64,000 nucleotides of DNA from Clostridium ljungdahlii DSM 13528 (GTDB lineage Bacteria > Bacillota > Clostridia > Clostridiales > Clostridiaceae). The stretch is from the NCBI RefSeq assembly GCF_000143685.1, contig NC_014328.1, positions 3,844,001 to 3,908,000 on the forward strand, read 5' to 3'. A program made the translations under genes and the position numbers. The notes under the pieces are model-generated. The model saw only the letters and a program-made list of their open reading frames with translations, ran no database searches and was not told where the DNA came from. Positions 26,867 to 35,695 of this stretch are shown piece after piece (positions within the stretch are counted from its first letter, which is position 1; each line of letters opens with the position of its first letter).

Positions 26867-27065
26867 ATTTATCTTCTACTTCATTTAAAGCTTTAACTAA
26901 ACTGTTAACATCAATGCCATGTACTGCAGCAGCTTCTTCAACTGTTTCTGCTAAAGATGCAGGACAGCCTATGCATCCCATTCCAAAATTCATTAATGTT
27001 TCAGCATATGCTGGCTTCATTTTTACTATTTCACCTATAGTTGTATCTTTAGATATCTTTGCCAT
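26865..27065 (-). CDS. DUF1858 domain protein
   Basis: This 66-residue protein has the DUF1858 (hybrid-cluster-protein-associated disulfide) pattern: TTIGEIVKMKPAYAETLMNF then GMGCIGCPAS, with a CxxC pair likely to be redox active. The ATG at 27065 is preceded by GAGGTTG; five upstream codons are ignored. A sister gene lies 80 bp upstream on the same strand. The precise role of the family is unknown. Confidence 0.86.
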   Translation of the reverse strand: MAKISKDTTIGEIVKMKPAYAETLMNFGMGCIGCPASLAETVEEAAAVHGIDVNSLVKALNEVEDK

Positions 27066-27146
27066 AATTTTCAACCTCACTTTTCACTTTTTAATTTATA
27101 TATTCATTTAATTTTTTAATATACTTTTTATTAACAAATTCCAATT

Positions 27147-27341
27147 CTAAGATAGTGCATTTAATGCCCTTACTAAATTATCTGCATTTAATCCATGTAC
27201 ATTTGCAGCTTCTTCTAATGTCTCTCCTTGAGATTCACCACAGGTCACACATTCCATTCCAAAAGTCATCAATCTTTCTGCATTTTTGGGATTCATTTTA
27301 ATAATTTCAGCTATAGTCATATTCTTAGTTATTTCAGACAT
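27147..27341 (-). CDS. DUF1858 domain protein, second copy
   Basis: The 64-residue protein is a paralogue of the 26865-27065 product: MTIAEIIKMNPKNAERLMTF then GMECVTCGES. It keeps the CxxC, but the residues between and after the cysteines differ (VT and GES rather than IG and PAS), so the redox properties may differ. GGAGG lies 8 nt before the ATG. Confidence 0.86.
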   Translation of the reverse strand: MSEITKNMTIAEIIKMNPKNAERLMTFGMECVTCGESQGETLEEAANVHGLNADNLVRALNALS

Positions 27342-27634
27342 ATTAAATACCTCCACCTACATTATTATAATTACATTAAATATATTTTATACAGTGAACT
27401 ACCTTATACTCAAATCTTTATAAATATAAAATTCAAGCCTGTACTCATTATTTAAGTACATTATTACCTAATAGACATTGTCACCATCATAATACTACTA
27501 AACTTGTCATATATCAAGTTTTATATATAATTCCTTGCTATTTATTATTTATCATCTTGCAAATAGTTGCATATTATAATGTGCAGCAATTATATATTCT
27601 ACTTCTACCCTTTTCATGCCATTCATGTATAAAG

Positions 27635-28681
27635 TTACTTTTTATCCATAAGCTTAAAACTCGAATTAGTAATTTGAAAATTACCTTTTAATCCATCTGT
27701 GACATAAACTTTTTTATCCTTTGTAATAAATATAGCCTGTAATCCATTTTTTTTGTTTACATAGTCCATTCCCTTATCCACTCCTAGATAAAATATATTT
27801 TTAGTCATGGCATCAGCATCTATGGAAACATCTGTGACTAAGGTAACGCTAGCTAAATTATTATCCATAGGATATCCTGTAAAGGGATTTAATATATGGT
27901 GATATTTTTTCCCATTTTTTTCGAAATACCTTTCATATATGCCTGAAGTTACTACAGTTTTATTTGTAACATTTAACCCTCCAGCAGGATCTCCTCTTGT
28001 TTTAAAAGGATCTTGTACTCCTATGTTCCATGGTTTTCCGTTAGTATTAGTATTTATAGCTAAAATATTTCCTCCCAAGTTTACAATGGCGTGTTTAACC
28101 CCATTTTCCTTTAGTATTCTTGCAGCCTCATCTGCAGAATATCCCTTTGCAATTCCACCTAAGTCCAAAGACATACCCTGTCTTTTTAGCATTACCTTAC
28201 TATCCTTTTCATCTAATAATAGATCTTTATAATTGATAAGTGATTTCTTTTCATCTATTTCGCTTTGAGAAGGAAGTCTAGCGTTATCTGTTCCTATTCC
28301 CCATAGTTTAACTAAAGGCCCAACTGTTATGTCAAAAGCCCCTGATGACTGTTCTGAATAGTATTTTCCCTTTTTTAAAACATAAAATGTATCCTTGGAT
28401 ACTTTGACAAAATTCTTACCTGCAGCATCTGCCACTGCATCCAATTCTGTGCCAGGTTTATTTACACTCATCTTATTTTCAATTTCTTTAATTCTGGCAA
28501 ACGCTTTATCTATAACTGATTCAGGCTTATTGTCATATACCGTTATAGTACATATAGTACCAAGCATATATTCAGTTTTTGAAATAGGCTGCACATTGTC
28601 TTTTATACAAGAAGTTAAAGGAATTATAGAAACTATAATTATGATAATCAAAAATATATTTAGTTTTCTATTATGTTTCAT
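27635..28681 (-). CDS. apbE: FAD:protein FMN transferase (ApbE), lipoprotein
   Basis: The 348-residue protein begins with a lipoprotein signal (lipobox LTSC near residue 24), then the ApbE domain: MLGTICTITVYD, LGGIAKGYSADEA and the metal site SIDADAMTKNIFYLG. ApbE attaches FMN to threonines of Rnf/Nqr-type electron-transfer proteins outside the membrane. The longer frame to 28738 is ignored because the signal peptide starts at 28681, with GAAAGG upstream. It is 29 bp downstream of cobU, on the same strand, so probably cotranscribed with the cobalamin genes. Confidence 0.9.
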   Translation of the reverse strand: MKHNRKLNIFLIIIIIVSIIPLTSCIKDNVQPISKTEYMLGTICTITVYDNKPESVIDKAFARIKEIENKMSVNKPGTELDAVADAAGKNFVKVSKDTFYVLKKGKYYSEQSSGAFDITVGPLVKLWGIGTDNARLPSQSEIDEKKSLINYKDLLLDEKDSKVMLKRQGMSLDLGGIAKGYSADEAARILKENGVKHAIVNLGGNILAINTNTNGKPWNIGVQDPFKTRGDPAGGLNVTNKTVVTSGIYERYFEKNGKKYHHILNPFTGYPMDNNLASVTLVTDVSIDADAMTKNIFYLGVDKGMDYVNKKNGLQAIFITKDKKVYVTDGLKGNFQITNSSFKLMDKK

Positions 28682-28710
28682 ATCATTTAACCTTTCTAAT
28701 AAAAAATAAT

Positions 28711-29259
28711 TTACTTTAGCTTTATAGGCAAACCACAAGCTACCATATATACTTCATCACTAAAGCGAGCTATAAACTGATTAACCCTTCCTAAAATATC
28801 TACAAATACTCTGCTTAGCTTATACTCAGACACTACACTATATCCTACTTCATTAGTAACAATTAAAATATGCTTGTCACTATGTTTTACAGAAGATATT
28901 ATATTATCTACTTCCTTAATTATATCCTTTTCTAATTTTTCTATGTCATCAGATGTAATATTGTCAAAGTCATAGTTTTTTTGAAAAATTATATTAGTTA
29001 CCATAGTTCCTATACATTCTAACATTATGTATTTACTGCTGGATTTTTCTATAGCCTTGTCTAACTTAGTAAAACCTTCATAAGTTTCCCATTTCTGATT
29101 TCTTCTCAGTTTATGCTTCTCAATTCTCTTTTCCATTTCACTGTCGGTAACTACAGCAGTTGCTATATAAAGTACGTCATCTTCATTTTCAAGAATTTTC
29201 TCTGCAAATGTACTTTTTCCACTTCTACTGCCTCCTGTTATTAAAGTTATCTTTCCCAT
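28711..29259 (-). CDS. cobU: Adenosylcobinamide kinase / adenosylcobinamide-phosphate guanylyltransferase
   Basis: The 182-residue protein has the CobU P-loop GGSRSGKS (residues 9-16), ATAVVTDSEM with the following His-Lys helix (HKLRRNQKWET) containing the guanylylated histidine, and VTNEVGYSVV. It phosphorylates adenosylcobinamide and converts it to the GDP form for joining to alpha-ribazole. It lies between cobS and apbE in one operon. Confidence 0.92.
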   Translation of the reverse strand: MGKITLITGGSRSGKSTFAEKILENEDDVLYIATAVVTDSEMEKRIEKHKLRRNQKWETYEGFTKLDKAIEKSSSKYIMLECIGTMVTNIIFQKNYDFDNITSDDIEKLEKDIIKEVDNIISSVKHSDKHILIVTNEVGYSVVSEYKLSRVFVDILGRVNQFIARFSDEVYMVACGLPIKLK

Positions 29260-29292
29260 ATTTTATCCTCCATATCATGCCAATAACTCTGT

Positions 29293-30051
29293 TTATAATA
29301 GCTTAGTAAGTATAACAGCAGCTATTATCATAGTAAGTATTTCTACCATCTCATTATCTGCCCCAAATAAGTCTCCTGTAAGGCCTCCAATTTTTTTGTT
29401 ACAAAATACATTTATTAAAAGTGCCATAATCAAAGCAGCAGGTATCATTATAGCAGCATATTTTGGATTCATACCGCAAAGTAAAATGGCAATAGTTACA
29501 ACAAGTGCTAGAAACATCTGTAACTTTCCTATATTTCCTATAAAGAAGTTTCCTGTTCCTGTTTTCTTAGCCGTTCTACCTATAAAAGCTATAAATACTA
29601 TTGAAAATCTACCTATAACAGGTGCAGCTATTATTATAAAAGAAAACCTAGGCACTATAGAACAAAGAAGACTGTATTTTAATATTATATCCATAACTAT
29701 AGTAGCACACGCATAAGTTCCTATTCTGCTATCTTTCATTATCTCTATAATTTTGTCATTACCTTTAAAGGCAAAAAAACCATCACTCATATCTCCTAGT
29801 CCATCTAAATGCAGTGCACCTGTAATTATGATACCGAGTAAAAGTATTATAGCTACACTTACATTTACAGGAAGCACCATTATACATAGTTTGTACACTA
29901 TCCATTGAATTCCCCCTACCAATAGTCCTATAACTGGCATAAAGACAGTGCCTCTCCTAAAATTTTCTTGTTCACAAGAGAAGCTTTTATTAATTGGAAT
30001 TCTAGTCATAAATTGAACCATTAAAAAGAAATCATTTATTAGATTCTTCAA
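29293..30051 (-). CDS. cobS: Adenosylcobinamide-GDP ribazoletransferase (cobalamin synthase)
   Basis: This 252-residue integral membrane protein has about six helices and the conserved LHLDGLGDMSDGFFAFKG near residues 81-98. CobS joins adenosylcobinamide-GDP with alpha-ribazole(phosphate), the last step of cobalamin assembly. It stands between cobC and cobU. Confidence 0.93.
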   Translation of the reverse strand: MKNLINDFFLMVQFMTRIPINKSFSCEQENFRRGTVFMPVIGLLVGGIQWIVYKLCIMVLPVNVSVAIILLLGIIITGALHLDGLGDMSDGFFAFKGNDKIIEIMKDSRIGTYACATIVMDIILKYSLLCSIVPRFSFIIIAAPVIGRFSIVFIAFIGRTAKKTGTGNFFIGNIGKLQMFLALVVTIAILLCGMNPKYAAIMIPAALIMALLINVFCNKKIGGLTGDLFGADNEMVEILTMIIAAVILTKLL

Positions 30052-30106
30052 AGTAATTACCCCCTAGTATAATCTATAGTATATTTGAATAAAATTGTAA
30101 TCAATA

Positions 30107-30700
30107 TTATGTATTAACATGGGTGATACTATCTATAAATAAATTACTATATTCATACTTAACTAGAGTAATATCTCCATTCTTTGAAGAAAATTTCCAG
30201 AAAAAATCAAGTATACCATTTAAAACATAACAATAAACTGATCTTATAACACCGCTGTGAGTAACTACTAAAACGTTGTCTTTGTTTAACTTTAAAATAT
30301 CATCCATAAAGCTTTTTACTCTAGAATAAAATTCAACATAACTTTCTCCTTCAGGTGGTGACACACTTTTCCAATCGTCACTCCACTTTTTCCATTCTTC
30401 AGGGTAAAGTTTCATTATTTCTTTGTAATTTTTACCTTCAAACTTTCCAAGATTCATCTCATTTAATCTTTCATCTGTAATAATCTCCTTAGAATTACTT
30501 CCTAAAATTATCTTAGCTGTCTGAGATGCCCGTTTTCTGTCACTTACATAAATATCATCAAATTCTATATTACTTAAAAGCTTTTTTGTCTGTTCTGCTT
30601 GACTTAAACCCTTTTCATTTAAAGATACGTCAAGCCTTCCGTAATAATATTTATTATTATTTTCATTTGTTTGTCCATGTCTTACAAAATAAATATTCAT
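30107..30700 (-). CDS. cobC: Histidine phosphatase, probable alpha-ribazole phosphatase
   Basis: The 197-residue protein begins MNIYFVRHGQT, the RHG phosphohistidine motif, with the second arginine in SDRKRASQT, the ERLNEMNLGKFEGK segment and the C-terminal VVTHSGVIRSV. Context next to cobS and cobU makes alpha-ribazole-5-phosphate phosphatase likely, though phosphoglycerate-mutase-like enzymes look similar. GGAGGG is placed for the ATG at 30700. It heads the cob operon. Confidence 0.85.
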   Translation of the reverse strand: MNIYFVRHGQTNENNNKYYYGRLDVSLNEKGLSQAEQTKKLLSNIEFDDIYVSDRKRASQTAKIILGSNSKEIITDERLNEMNLGKFEGKNYKEIMKLYPEEWKKWSDDWKSVSPPEGESYVEFYSRVKSFMDDILKLNKDNVLVVTHSGVIRSVYCYVLNGILDFFWKFSSKNGDITLVKYEYSNLFIDSITHVNT

Positions 30701-30752
30701 GAGTTTTACCCTCCTGCATAAAGCCAGCATTGCGTGCTAACTTACCTTAGTT

Positions 30753-30781
30753 ATTATATAATATTTGAATAAAATATACAA
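30753..30781 (-). promoter_or_regulatory. Promoter of the cob-apbE operon
   Basis: Leftward TTGTAT (30776-30781) and TATAAT (30753-30758) are 17 bp apart. No B12-box or cobalamin riboswitch lies between it and cobC. Confidence 0.6.
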
Positions 30782-30794
30782 ATTCTAAGGATAA

Positions 30795-30911
30795 ATGTAA
30801 AAAAATAAGAGTGAAAATTTCCGCTCTTATTTTAAATGAGAAATAGGTATAAAGTATGTTAATTTATTAACTTTTACAAGTTAATAATACCACAATTTTC
30901 TTAATAATCAA
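30795..30911 (-). ncRNA. Candidate short RNA or attenuated leader upstream of cobC
   Basis: A leftward promoter with -35 TTGATT (30906-30911), 16-bp spacer and extended -10 (TGGTATTAT, 30884-30892) is followed about 80 nt later by an intrinsic terminator: AAAATAAGAG / CTCTTATTTT with seven T on the minus strand (30796-30833). An inverted repeat, TTATTAACTT with TTAC centre (30864-30887), overlaps the -10 and start point like an operator. It predicts an about 80-nt transcript ending just before the cobC promoter. Confidence 0.45.
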
Positions 30912-31043
30912 GCTTTTTATAATAATAAATATATATTTTATAACCTTTTATTAATTTATGATCATTTTGTTTCAGTTATGTATTGTATATTTATTAACAA
31001 CTATATATATGTTATCTTAATCAATATAAGTATATAACATTTA

Positions 31044-31098
31044 TTATAATAATTACCACAAATTTAATTTTGACAACTAATAATTTTTATTATATAGT
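31044..31098 (+). promoter_or_regulatory. Promoter and Per-box-like operator of the Fur-family gene
   Basis: TTGACA (31070-31075) and TATAGT (31093-31098) are 17 bp apart. Just upstream, TTATAATAATTACCA (31044-31058) matches the 15-bp Per box (7-1-7 inverted repeat) at 13 positions. This suits autoregulation by the PerR-like product. Confidence 0.6.
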
Positions 31099-31128
31099 AG
31101 AATTGATTATAAAATAAGGATGGTGCAT

Positions 31129-31551
31129 ATGGATAATTTAACTTCTATTTTTAGAGAAAAAAAGCTAAAACTTACCCCACAGCGTATTGCTGTATATAAA
31201 TATTTACAATCTACCAAGAAGCATCCTTCGGCTGAAACCATATATAAAGCCCTTCAGCTAGAATATCCTACTATGAGCCTAGCAACTGTTTATAAGGCTC
31301 TAAAAACTTTAGTTGATGTAAATTTAGTACAGGAAATCAATATAGGAGAAGGCAACTTTAGATATGATGGAAATGTTCATCCTCATTCTCATATACAGTG
31401 TATAGTTTGTGAGAAAGTAGATGACGTAGAAGGAATTTGTTTTTCTAATTTAAATGATAAAATTAAAGATTGTGTTGACTACGAAGTATTAAGTAATCAG
31501 GTTTATTTTTACGGCATATGTAAAGACTGCCAAAAAAATTCTAAAGAATAA
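31129..31551 (+). CDS. perR: Fur family regulator, PerR-like
   Basis: The 140-residue protein has the winged helix (LKLTPQRIAVYKYLQ; TMSLATVYKALKTLV), the metal-site residues RYDGNVHPHSH and structural zinc pairs CIVC and CKDC. The order and Asp in RYDG suit peroxide sensor PerR rather than Fur or Zur. GGATGG is spaced for the ATG at 31129. A terminator follows immediately. Confidence 0.82.
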   Translation: MDNLTSIFREKKLKLTPQRIAVYKYLQSTKKHPSAETIYKALQLEYPTMSLATVYKALKTLVDVNLVQEINIGEGNFRYDGNVHPHSHIQCIVCEKVDDVEGICFSNLNDKIKDCVDYEVLSNQVYFYGICKDCQKNSKE

Positions 31552-31571
31552 TGCTTGTGGGGAGCAAAATC

Positions 31572-31615
31572 TAAGGCAGTTATCTTTTATAATTAAGATA
31601 ACTGCCTATTTTTAA
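31572..31615. terminator. Bidirectional terminator after perR
   Basis: The perfect 12-bp stem GGCAGTTATCTT / AAGATAACTGCC has an 8-nt loop, with T residues after it. It overlaps the stop codon of the convergent lipoprotein gene. Confidence 0.88.
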
Positions 31616-32838
31616 GATGACTCATCTACTACTTCATTCCATTCATTTTTAGTGTATTTTCCAGAAAGTATACTGTCAACCTTGCTTGATATATTATTTT
31701 TAAAGCTTTCTGGTACATTATATATAAATGCTATATTGTCTTCCGTGCTGTTTTCCAAATGAGTTATTACACACTTTTTTATACCATCTTTTGAAATGTC
31801 TGAGCTTTTAAATCCTGTTACAAAACCTTTGTCACTTAACTTCTTTTGAGCATCTTTTCCAAATGCAAACTTTATAAATTCGTTTGTCTCTTCTGTGTTC
31901 TTACTACTTATAAGAACACTCATTATAGCATCTGCCATAATTGGAACTTTTAACTGACTTTTAGAATTTGGGCTATAGTACTCAAAGCATTTTATATTTT
32001 TGCTTTTTAAATTATTCACATAATATGAAGATGCTATTATTACTGGAATGTCTCCTTTATCAAACTTTTTTAAACTTGATTCATTTCCTATTTCAAAAGT
32101 ATCCTTGTTTATAGATCCATTTTTTACAAGATCATTTAACAAATCGAAACTTTTTTGAACCTCAGTTAACTTTTTGTATGCAGAAGGTCCGCTATCATAT
32201 ATATTTTCAAGTTTCTTCATAGTAATTGTATTGCTTGATATAATAGAAAATAAAGTATTATTAATATCCATTCCTTCATTAAGAACTACAGGTACTCTCA
32301 TTGATGTAGAGTTCATTGTCTTCAAAGAAGCATTAAATTCATCTATATTATTTGGTATTTTTAGGCCTAACTTATCGAAGGCACTTTTATTGCAGAGTAT
32401 CTCTATAGTATAAGGCATTACAGCAATTCCATAATATCTATCATTAAACCTACCATAAGATTTTACTGAAGTATAATATTTATCAGTTAATTTATTTTGT
32501 TCATACGTATTTCCCATATCCGCTAAAAGTCCTTTTCTAACTAACTTTAGCATGTCATTTCTTGAAGCAATTACGATATCTATATCACTAGATTCACTTA
32601 CATTTTCATCCACTTTTTCTCCTATCGCATTATTTATGTTTACCTTTACTTTAGGATTTTTCTTTTTATATTCATCTGTTAAAAATTTTATTATATTTAA
32701 AGATTCTTTATCCTTTACACCTACATATACATTTATCTGTCTATTTTTTTTGAGTGTTTCTGTATTTTTCCCACATGCAGATAAATTAAATAACAATATT
32801 ATCATTAATAAAAATGTAATTGTCTTATTTTTGAGCAT
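31612..32838 (-). CDS. Extracellular solute-binding lipoprotein
   Basis: The 408-residue protein has a lipoprotein signal (MLKNKTITFLLMIILLF, lipobox LSAC) and the fold of family 1 binding proteins (INVYVGVKDKESLNIIKFLT; GIAVMPYTIEILCNKSAFDK). These bind sugars or oligosaccharides for ABC uptake, but no permease is nearby. AAAGGAG is spaced for the ATG at 32838; the longer frame to 32922 lacks support. It is divergent from the FG-GAP gene at 32950. Confidence 0.82.
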   Translation of the reverse strand: MLKNKTITFLLMIILLFNLSACGKNTETLKKNRQINVYVGVKDKESLNIIKFLTDEYKKKNPKVKVNINNAIGEKVDENVSESSDIDIVIASRNDMLKLVRKGLLADMGNTYEQNKLTDKYYTSVKSYGRFNDRYYGIAVMPYTIEILCNKSAFDKLGLKIPNNIDEFNASLKTMNSTSMRVPVVLNEGMDINNTLFSIISSNTITMKKLENIYDSGPSAYKKLTEVQKSFDLLNDLVKNGSINKDTFEIGNESSLKKFDKGDIPVIIASSYYVNNLKSKNIKCFEYYSPNSKSQLKVPIMADAIMSVLISSKNTEETNEFIKFAFGKDAQKKLSDKGFVTGFKSSDISKDGIKKCVITHLENSTEDNIAFIYNVPESFKNNISSKVDSILSGKYTKNEWNEVVDESS

Positions 32839-32949
32839 AAATTCTATCATCTCCTTTAAATATAATTTAAGCCCCTTTTCTATAAATTTATTTTGTACAT
32901 AATAATTAAATATATAATACATTCATATAATTAAGTGGAGGTGAAATTT

Positions 32950-33891
32950 ATGAAATTTAGGATAATATTTCTAAAGAAAAAATATATCTACTTTTTTATA
33001 TTACTATTGATATTTATATCAGCAGTCATAATTTTTATAGTATCCAGAAGCTCTTCTCCTTCATTTAACACTATTTCAAATAATAAAAAAATAAAAGCAG
33101 ATTTTAATGGTGATGGAAAAGATGATATATTATCTATTGTGCGTAATGAAAATAAGTATTCAATGAAAGTAATGATTGGAGATAAGTCCTTTAATTTTCA
33201 AACAGATAGAAATTCCCCTACAATCGAAAGTTATTCTCCTTATTGGCCCATTAGAGTAATTCTTATGGATGTATCCAGAAATAAGATTCCTGAAATATTT
33301 GTACAAGGTTCCATTGCAAATAAACCAGTTCAACGTGTTTTTACATTCAATAATAACAAATTTGATAATATATTTTCAAATTATAACAACATATTGGGAT
33401 TTATAGACTGTAAAAACAACAAGACACCAAAAGTAATATCTGGTAAACTCCAAGGAGACAGCATGACACTTTCAAATTACATTTTTTTAAACTATAAATT
33501 TAAAAATTACAATTATGAGAGTGACAGTACTTTTATGGGAAAGGATACTATATGTGCATTTATTAAATTAATTCAAGGACTTCCTCAAAGTGAATCCTAC
33601 AAACCTAAAGATATATTTTATTCTAGCATATCCAGTGAAAATATGTCTCTAATAGGTAACATGTCCGGTGAAAACAACTCCTATGTATTTCAGGATGCAC
33701 TGTTCATGGAAACTAAATGTGATACAAATGGAAATACTTCTGAGTTATCCTGGACATTAAACTTTAAAGCCATTTCTAACACAGATACCAACATAGTAAA
33801 AAATTATACTCTAAACTTAGCTCTCATACCAGATAAAAGTAGTGAAAAAAAATATCATTTTAAAATTGCATCTATGTATAAAGCTAAATAA
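32950..33891 (+). CDS. Membrane-anchored protein with an FG-GAP/VCBS-like calcium motif
   Basis: The 313-residue protein has an N-terminal membrane helix (about residues 11-33) and an extracytoplasmic part that contains KADFNGDGKDDILSI, the DxNxDGxxD loop of FG-GAP/VCBS repeats, and a related VSRNKIPEIFVQG unit. Such propellers bind calcium and ligands. The exact role is unknown. GTGGAGGTG precedes the ATG. The divergent binding lipoprotein may be functionally linked. Confidence 0.75.
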   Translation: MKFRIIFLKKKYIYFFILLLIFISAVIIFIVSRSSSPSFNTISNNKKIKADFNGDGKDDILSIVRNENKYSMKVMIGDKSFNFQTDRNSPTIESYSPYWPIRVILMDVSRNKIPEIFVQGSIANKPVQRVFTFNNNKFDNIFSNYNNILGFIDCKNNKTPKVISGKLQGDSMTLSNYIFLNYKFKNYNYESDSTFMGKDTICAFIKLIQGLPQSESYKPKDIFYSSISSENMSLIGNMSGENNSYVFQDALFMETKCDTNGNTSELSWTLNFKAISNTDTNIVKNYTLNLALIPDKSSEKKYHFKIASMYKAK

Positions 33892-33916
33892 AAAAGGGAC
33901 CGTTCTCGCGGTCCCA
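33889..33916 (-). terminator. Strong minus-strand terminator behind a C-rich segment
   Basis: GGGACCG / CGGTCCC (33896-33902 and 33909-33915) is followed on the minus strand by six T. Upstream on that strand lies CCCCCCATCCCCC, then two further hairpins (33966-33983, AGGAGATTT with its complement, and 33937-33964). It can serve the WYL regulator gene or a small RNA. Confidence 0.75.
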
Positions 33917-34041
33917 AGGGGGATGGGGGGTTATTACATCAAATAACATTTTTATTACTTGATGCTAGGAGATTTAAATCTCCTAATTACATTTATTATA
34001 ATGTCCCATTCCAAACAAATTATTCATAAAAATTAAAATTT

Positions 34042-34995
34042 TTAATATATTTTATACAATTCCTCTAATTCTCTCTTTATATCTTTTCTAAGCTCTATAG
34101 GTTCAATTATTTCCGCATCTTTTCCAAAGCTCAGTACCCATTTTTTAATGTCTTCCAATTCATTTAAGTATATAGTAAAAAGTATCTTTCCACCTTCAAG
34201 CTGGTCTATATGCTGATGTATATGCCATGTAGTATCTTTTATAAAAGCAGCTTCCTTCTCACTAAACTTTATTACTACCTTTATTTTATCACCCATAAAT
34301 ATACCCCAGTTCTTGTCCAAATATTCTTTTAGTGAAAATGTATGAGGTCTCATATATATATCTTTACTAATTTTCAAATTTTTTACTCTATTTAGCTTAA
34401 AGCTGCGTATATCACCTTTCATATGACAATAGCCTATTATATACCAATCTCCTTCTTTAAATATCAAATCGTAGGGATCTATTTTTCTCATAGTTAAATT
34501 ATTTTTATTTACTGAAAAATAATTTATGCTTAAACTTCTTCCCCTGCTCATAGAATAATTTATCTTAGATATCTTATCTTCTAGATTTTCCATATTTCCT
34601 ACATAATTTATTGAAAAATTCTTATTGTCATTTATTTTACTTAAATCCTCATTTTTATTTACATTTACGCTTTTTACTTTAAAAATCGCATTTTTTAAAT
34701 CCTTTTCATACACAAAACCATTTTTTGATGTAAGTATTTCCTCCGCCATAAGAAGAGCTTCCAGTTCATTTTCACTTAAGTTGGAAGGTTTTATATAAAA
34801 ATTTTGGTCTATATAAAATCCACCATTTCTTCCTTTTTTTGTATATATAGGTACACTTGCTTCGTTCAAATTTCTTATATATCTATATATAGTTTTTTTA
34901 TCCACTTCCAAAATTTCAGATAATTCTGATGCAGTAGTTAAACCTTTATATTGCAGCATTATTATAATTTCTAATAAATTAGAAATTTTAGACAT
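34042..34995 (-). CDS. WYL-domain transcriptional regulator (DeoR-type HTH)
   Basis: The 317-residue protein has an HTH_11 winged helix (LTTASELSEILEVDKKTIYR, about residues 18-37) and a WYL domain (DPYDLIFKEGDWYIIGYCH, about 185-203, and SFKLNRVKNL). WYL domains bind ligands or nucleic acid and are often tied to DNA damage or phage defence, but they also sit in ordinary metabolic regulators. GTAAGGA precedes the ATG at 34995. No adjacent target is obvious. Confidence 0.87.
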   Translation of the reverse strand: MSKISNLLEIIIMLQYKGLTTASELSEILEVDKKTIYRYIRNLNEASVPIYTKKGRNGGFYIDQNFYIKPSNLSENELEALLMAEEILTSKNGFVYEKDLKNAIFKVKSVNVNKNEDLSKINDNKNFSINYVGNMENLEDKISKINYSMSRGRSLSINYFSVNKNNLTMRKIDPYDLIFKEGDWYIIGYCHMKGDIRSFKLNRVKNLKISKDIYMRPHTFSLKEYLDKNWGIFMGDKIKVVIKFSEKEAAFIKDTTWHIHQHIDQLEGGKILFTIYLNELEDIKKWVLSFGKDAEIIEPIELRKDIKRELEELYKIY

Positions 34996-35071
34996 AGTCC
35001 TTACCCCCAATATATTTAGTGTTTATAATAATTTATATCGTTACTTTTTATAAACTTTTTAGTAAAACTTT

Positions 35072-35110
35072 ATTCTAAATTAAACCTGTTCTAGTTTAAT
35101 TTAGAATTTT
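35072..35110. repeat. Perfect inverted repeat between divergent genes
   Basis: ATTCTAAATTAAAC (35072-35085) and its exact complement (35094-35107) flank an 8-nt loop, followed by TTTTAGG on the plus strand. It could be an operator of the WYL regulator or a terminator. Confidence 0.55.
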
Positions 35111-35227
35111 AGGTATAAGCTTTAATTTTAGTATCAAATTTTTTACCTATGAATAATATATATTATAAATTAATTATGTTTAATTTAAATAAATACAAAT
35201 CTGTTTACTTAAAAATGAGGGGTGAAT

Positions 35228-35605
35228 ATGATGTCAAAACACCATCGCAAAAATTACAATACTGGTTTCAATTTAGGTGATCTTCTAAATAATATAGATA
35301 TAACTCAACTTGTCTCAATAATATCTGCCCTAGGTGGTAACTCCAGAAACTCTTCCAATGACCAATTGGGTGCAATGTTGAGCAATCTAAATTTAGGGGA
35401 TATTTCCAAGAAAAATAATGTGCCTGAGTTTAATCAGTCCAATATAAACTCTCAGCTTGCAGAATTGGAAAGAAAATTGTCTCAGACGGAAGACAATAGC
35501 AGTGGAAAAGGTGAGATATTAGATGCATTAAGACAACTTCAAAATTCTCCAGACGCAGCTAAAATATTAAATAGTTTTATGAATTCCAATAATAATAATA
35601 AATAA
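35228..35605 (+). CDS. Asn-rich hypothetical protein
   Basis: This 125-residue, hydrophilic protein (MMSKHHRKNYNTGFNLGDLL onward) has a predicted short amphipathic segment (ITQLVSIISALGG), a helical middle (LAELERKLSQTE) and an Asn-rich tail. The ATG at 35228 is preceded by GAGGGGTG; a GTG at 35222 overlaps that site. I do not recognise a domain. Size and composition resemble small spore- or envelope-associated clostridial proteins, but that is only a resemblance. Confidence 0.65.
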   Translation: MMSKHHRKNYNTGFNLGDLLNNIDITQLVSIISALGGNSRNSSNDQLGAMLSNLNLGDISKKNNVPEFNQSNINSQLAELERKLSQTEDNSSGKGEILDALRQLQNSPDAAKILNSFMNSNNNNK

Positions 35606-35636
35606 TTAAATTACATTTTTTTAATTATCTCCTTCA

Positions 35637-35692
35637 AAAGGGAGTGTTACAATAGCAATTTTTTAAATTGTTTTGAACACTCCCTTTTTATA
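35637..35692 (+). terminator. Terminator after the Asn-rich protein gene
   Basis: The stem AAAAGGGAGTGTT / AACACTCCCTTTT has an inner hairpin (CAATT with AATTG) in its loop and a T run after it. It stands 4 nt from the convergent CPBP gene and works for both strands. Confidence 0.85.
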
Positions 35693-35695
35693 TTA

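Noticed and set aside
30701..31128. Cobalamin riboswitch before the cob genes
   Set aside because: I looked for the B12 box and paired core on both strands and found neither.
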